A stretch of DNA of 39,469 nucleotides from an uncultured Phycisphaerales bacterium (lineage in GTDB: Bacteria; Planctomycetota; Phycisphaerae; Tepidisphaerales; Tepidisphaeraceae): positions 1 through 39,469 of the forward strand of contig CAIQIQ010000033.1 of the NCBI GenBank assembly GCA_903871935.1, given 5' to 3'. Each line of letters begins with the position of its first letter. Positions within the stretch are counted from its first letter, which is position 1. The position numbers were made by a program, and so were the translations under genes. The notes below the pieces were generated by a model. The model ran no database searches and had not been told where the DNA came from. It worked only from the letters and a program-made list of their open reading frames with translations. Below, in pieces: positions 38,364 to 39,469 of this stretch.

Positions 38364-39469
38364 TCACCACAGCCCAAATGAATGCTTCCCCAGCAAGGTA
38401 TCGGCCCGGCTCAACAGTAAACTCACTGGAGAGAACGTCGGGCCAAAGCTCGGCAGCACCGGCGGATCTACCGGCAACGAGGAGATGCTGGACCGCGATT
38501 TGACGTAAGCGATATCGGCAACATTGACCAGGTCATTCCCATCAAAATCCGATCGGTAGCTGCTGGTAGTCTCCGGCAGGCTGCTGCGACTCTTGGTCTG
38601 ATTGATATCCGCCACGTTCACCTTCCCCAGGCTCCCTCCCGTCGAATCTCCCGGCAGAACATCGAATCGGAAGGCGAAATCGCCACCGGCCACTCCGTTG
38701 CCGGAGGGGAACGTATCCGTAGTACCAACCTGGCTGTAGCTGGTCGGGTTTGTCCAGTCACCATCCAACACATTGCCGGCTATGTCGGTCACCGGTGTTG
38801 TTCCACTCCCGGGAAGGGCAATGTAGAGCTTATCCGCACCGATCACCGCCGAGAGCGACAAGGTGGCCACATGATCCGTGGCGTTATAGGCGAAGCCTGA
38901 CACGCTGTAGCTGCCCACCGACCCCACAATGGCAAACTGTGCCTGGGCCACGGTGACATCCTCACTGAAGGCAATGGAGATGCGATTGAGATTCCGCCAG
39001 GCCAGCGTCTGCAGTTGAGCAGCACCTGAGCCCACCGGAATGGCATAGCCATAGGTGGAACTGGATCCGCTCATATTGGCCGCCAGGAAGGAGAGATAGC
39101 CTGATGCCCAGGTCGAGCCCCTCACATACACCGCAGTCACGGTGATTGTCGGGGCATGGTTCACGGGGCCAACCGTCAAGTTAACAAACGCGATCGAGCT
39201 GGCATAGAGGCTGCCGTCCGAGCCATTCCACCCGAAGCTATCACTGCCCGTATAGCCGGTGTCCGGAACGTAGCTCAGGTTGGCCAATTGGCTGCTGGCG
39301 ATCTCCTGGTTGAGCGTCACGGTTGTCCCGCTCAGCTTGAGCGCCCCGTGTGCCGGCAGACTCACGATCTTGATCTTCTGCAGCGTGTCGCCCGAGTCTG
39401 AATCGCTGAAGGACCCGGTGAAGTCAGACGCCGCAAATGCCAGTATCGTGTCCTGGCTCAACGCCTTGC
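38364..39469 (-). CDS. Dockerin-bearing surface protein with cadherin-like repeat (C-terminal part; 5' end beyond window)
   Basis: The frame is open through the right edge, so only the last ~368 residues are seen. From the edge: a cadherin-like/Big_9-type domain (FTGSFSDSDSGDTLQKIKIV, SYVPDTGYTGSDSFGWNGSD), then an Ig-like module with ISIAFSEDVTVAQAQFAI and VTDIAGNVLDGDW. A dockerin/EF-hand pair near the C-terminus follows (LPGDSTGGSLGKVNVADINQ, SDFDGNDLVNVADIAYVKS). The EF-hand pair matches the dockerin of the giant protein at 19138 in plan but not in detail. These are usual for planctomycete surface proteins, where calcium-bound dockerins may anchor to cohesin partners. The protein ends in SFGLW. 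It converges with the tannase-like gene. Confidence 0.8.
   Translation of the reverse strand, partial: KALSQDTILAFAASDFTGSFSDSDSGDTLQKIKIVSLPAHGALKLSGTTVTLNQEIASSQLANLSYVPDTGYTGSDSFGWNGSDGSLYASSIAFVNLTVGPVNHAPTITVTAVYVRGSTWASGYLSFLAANMSGSSSTYGYAIPVGSGAAQLQTLAWRNLNRISIAFSEDVTVAQAQFAIVGSVGSYSVSGFAYNATDHVATLSLSAVIGADKLYIALPGSGTTPVTDIAGNVLDGDWTNPTSYSQVGTTDTFPSGNGVAGGDFAFRFDVLPGDSTGGSLGKVNVADINQTKSRSSLPETTSSYRSDFDGNDLVNVADIAYVKSRSSISSLPVDPPVLPSFGPTFSPVSLLLSRADTLLGKHSFGLW

Noticed and set aside
1..39469. CRISPR arrays, rRNA genes and complete insertion sequences
   Set aside because: No regularly spaced direct repeats, rRNA-like segments or transposase motifs were seen anywhere in the window.

Overview
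The window looks like chromosomal DNA of a planctomycete (possibly a Phycisphaerae-like lineage; this is inference). It is GC-rich. It encodes secreted beta-helix, propeller and carbohydrate-active proteins, a 2,906-residue surface protein with a LEPR-XLL-like N-terminal motif (IEPLENRVLLAA), and dockerin/EF-hand-like C-termini on two surface proteins. It also carries parts of a bacterial ubiquitin-like conjugation system of a kind known from planctomycetes.

Layout. Positions 1-530 hold toxin-antitoxin debris: a possible Phd/YefM-type tail, hicB with an internal TAG, and a frameshifted hicA. Positions 1411-4261 (+) are a two-gene operon, an unrecognised acidic protein and a DUF3987 protein. 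Positions 3074-6990 (-) are the most interesting block: an MFS half-transporter fused in frame to a ThiS/ubiquitin-like beta-grasp domain, then a protein joining a UBC/E2-like domain (HPH...C) to a cysteine-rich RING-like region, then a JAMM/JAB isopeptidase. No intact E1 (ThiF) gene is present. However, sequence I recognise as the extreme 3' end of the partner E1 gene lies as a remnant at 15231-15405 and as short repeats at three other intergenic or pseudogene sites.

Positions 7555-14557 hold a truncated conserved protein, a GH28/GH49-like beta-helix hydrolase, a GH20-like barrel with an inserted carbohydrate-binding module, rubrerythrin, a secreted FnIII/beta-helix protein and an HU-like protein. 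Positions 14558-15442 are a junkyard holding a MITE-like inverted-repeat element and E1 remnants. Positions 15443-18785 (-) are a tight three-gene operon of two paralogous amidohydrolases and a nitrilase-type hydrolase. Positions 19138-27858 encode the giant clostripain-propeller-LRR-PKD-dockerin protein. Positions 28304-30025 hold a second FnIII/beta-helix protein and 30367-31340 a decayed GH20-like gene. Positions 31521-38116 carry a BNR/sortilin-like propeller, a GNAT fragment, a sigma-region-4-like HTH protein, a GT4 glycosyltransferase and a tannase-like esterase. The window ends inside another dockerin-bearing surface protein.

The intact genes suggest a polysaccharide- and plant-ester-degrading heterotroph that handles sugar acids. 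The dispersed repeats share one orientation and are collinear with a consensus order D-A-C-B-E1. They read as mosaic remnants of the 3' end of the ubiquitin-like cassette, so that cassette appears to have been copied, rearranged or broken several times in this genome.
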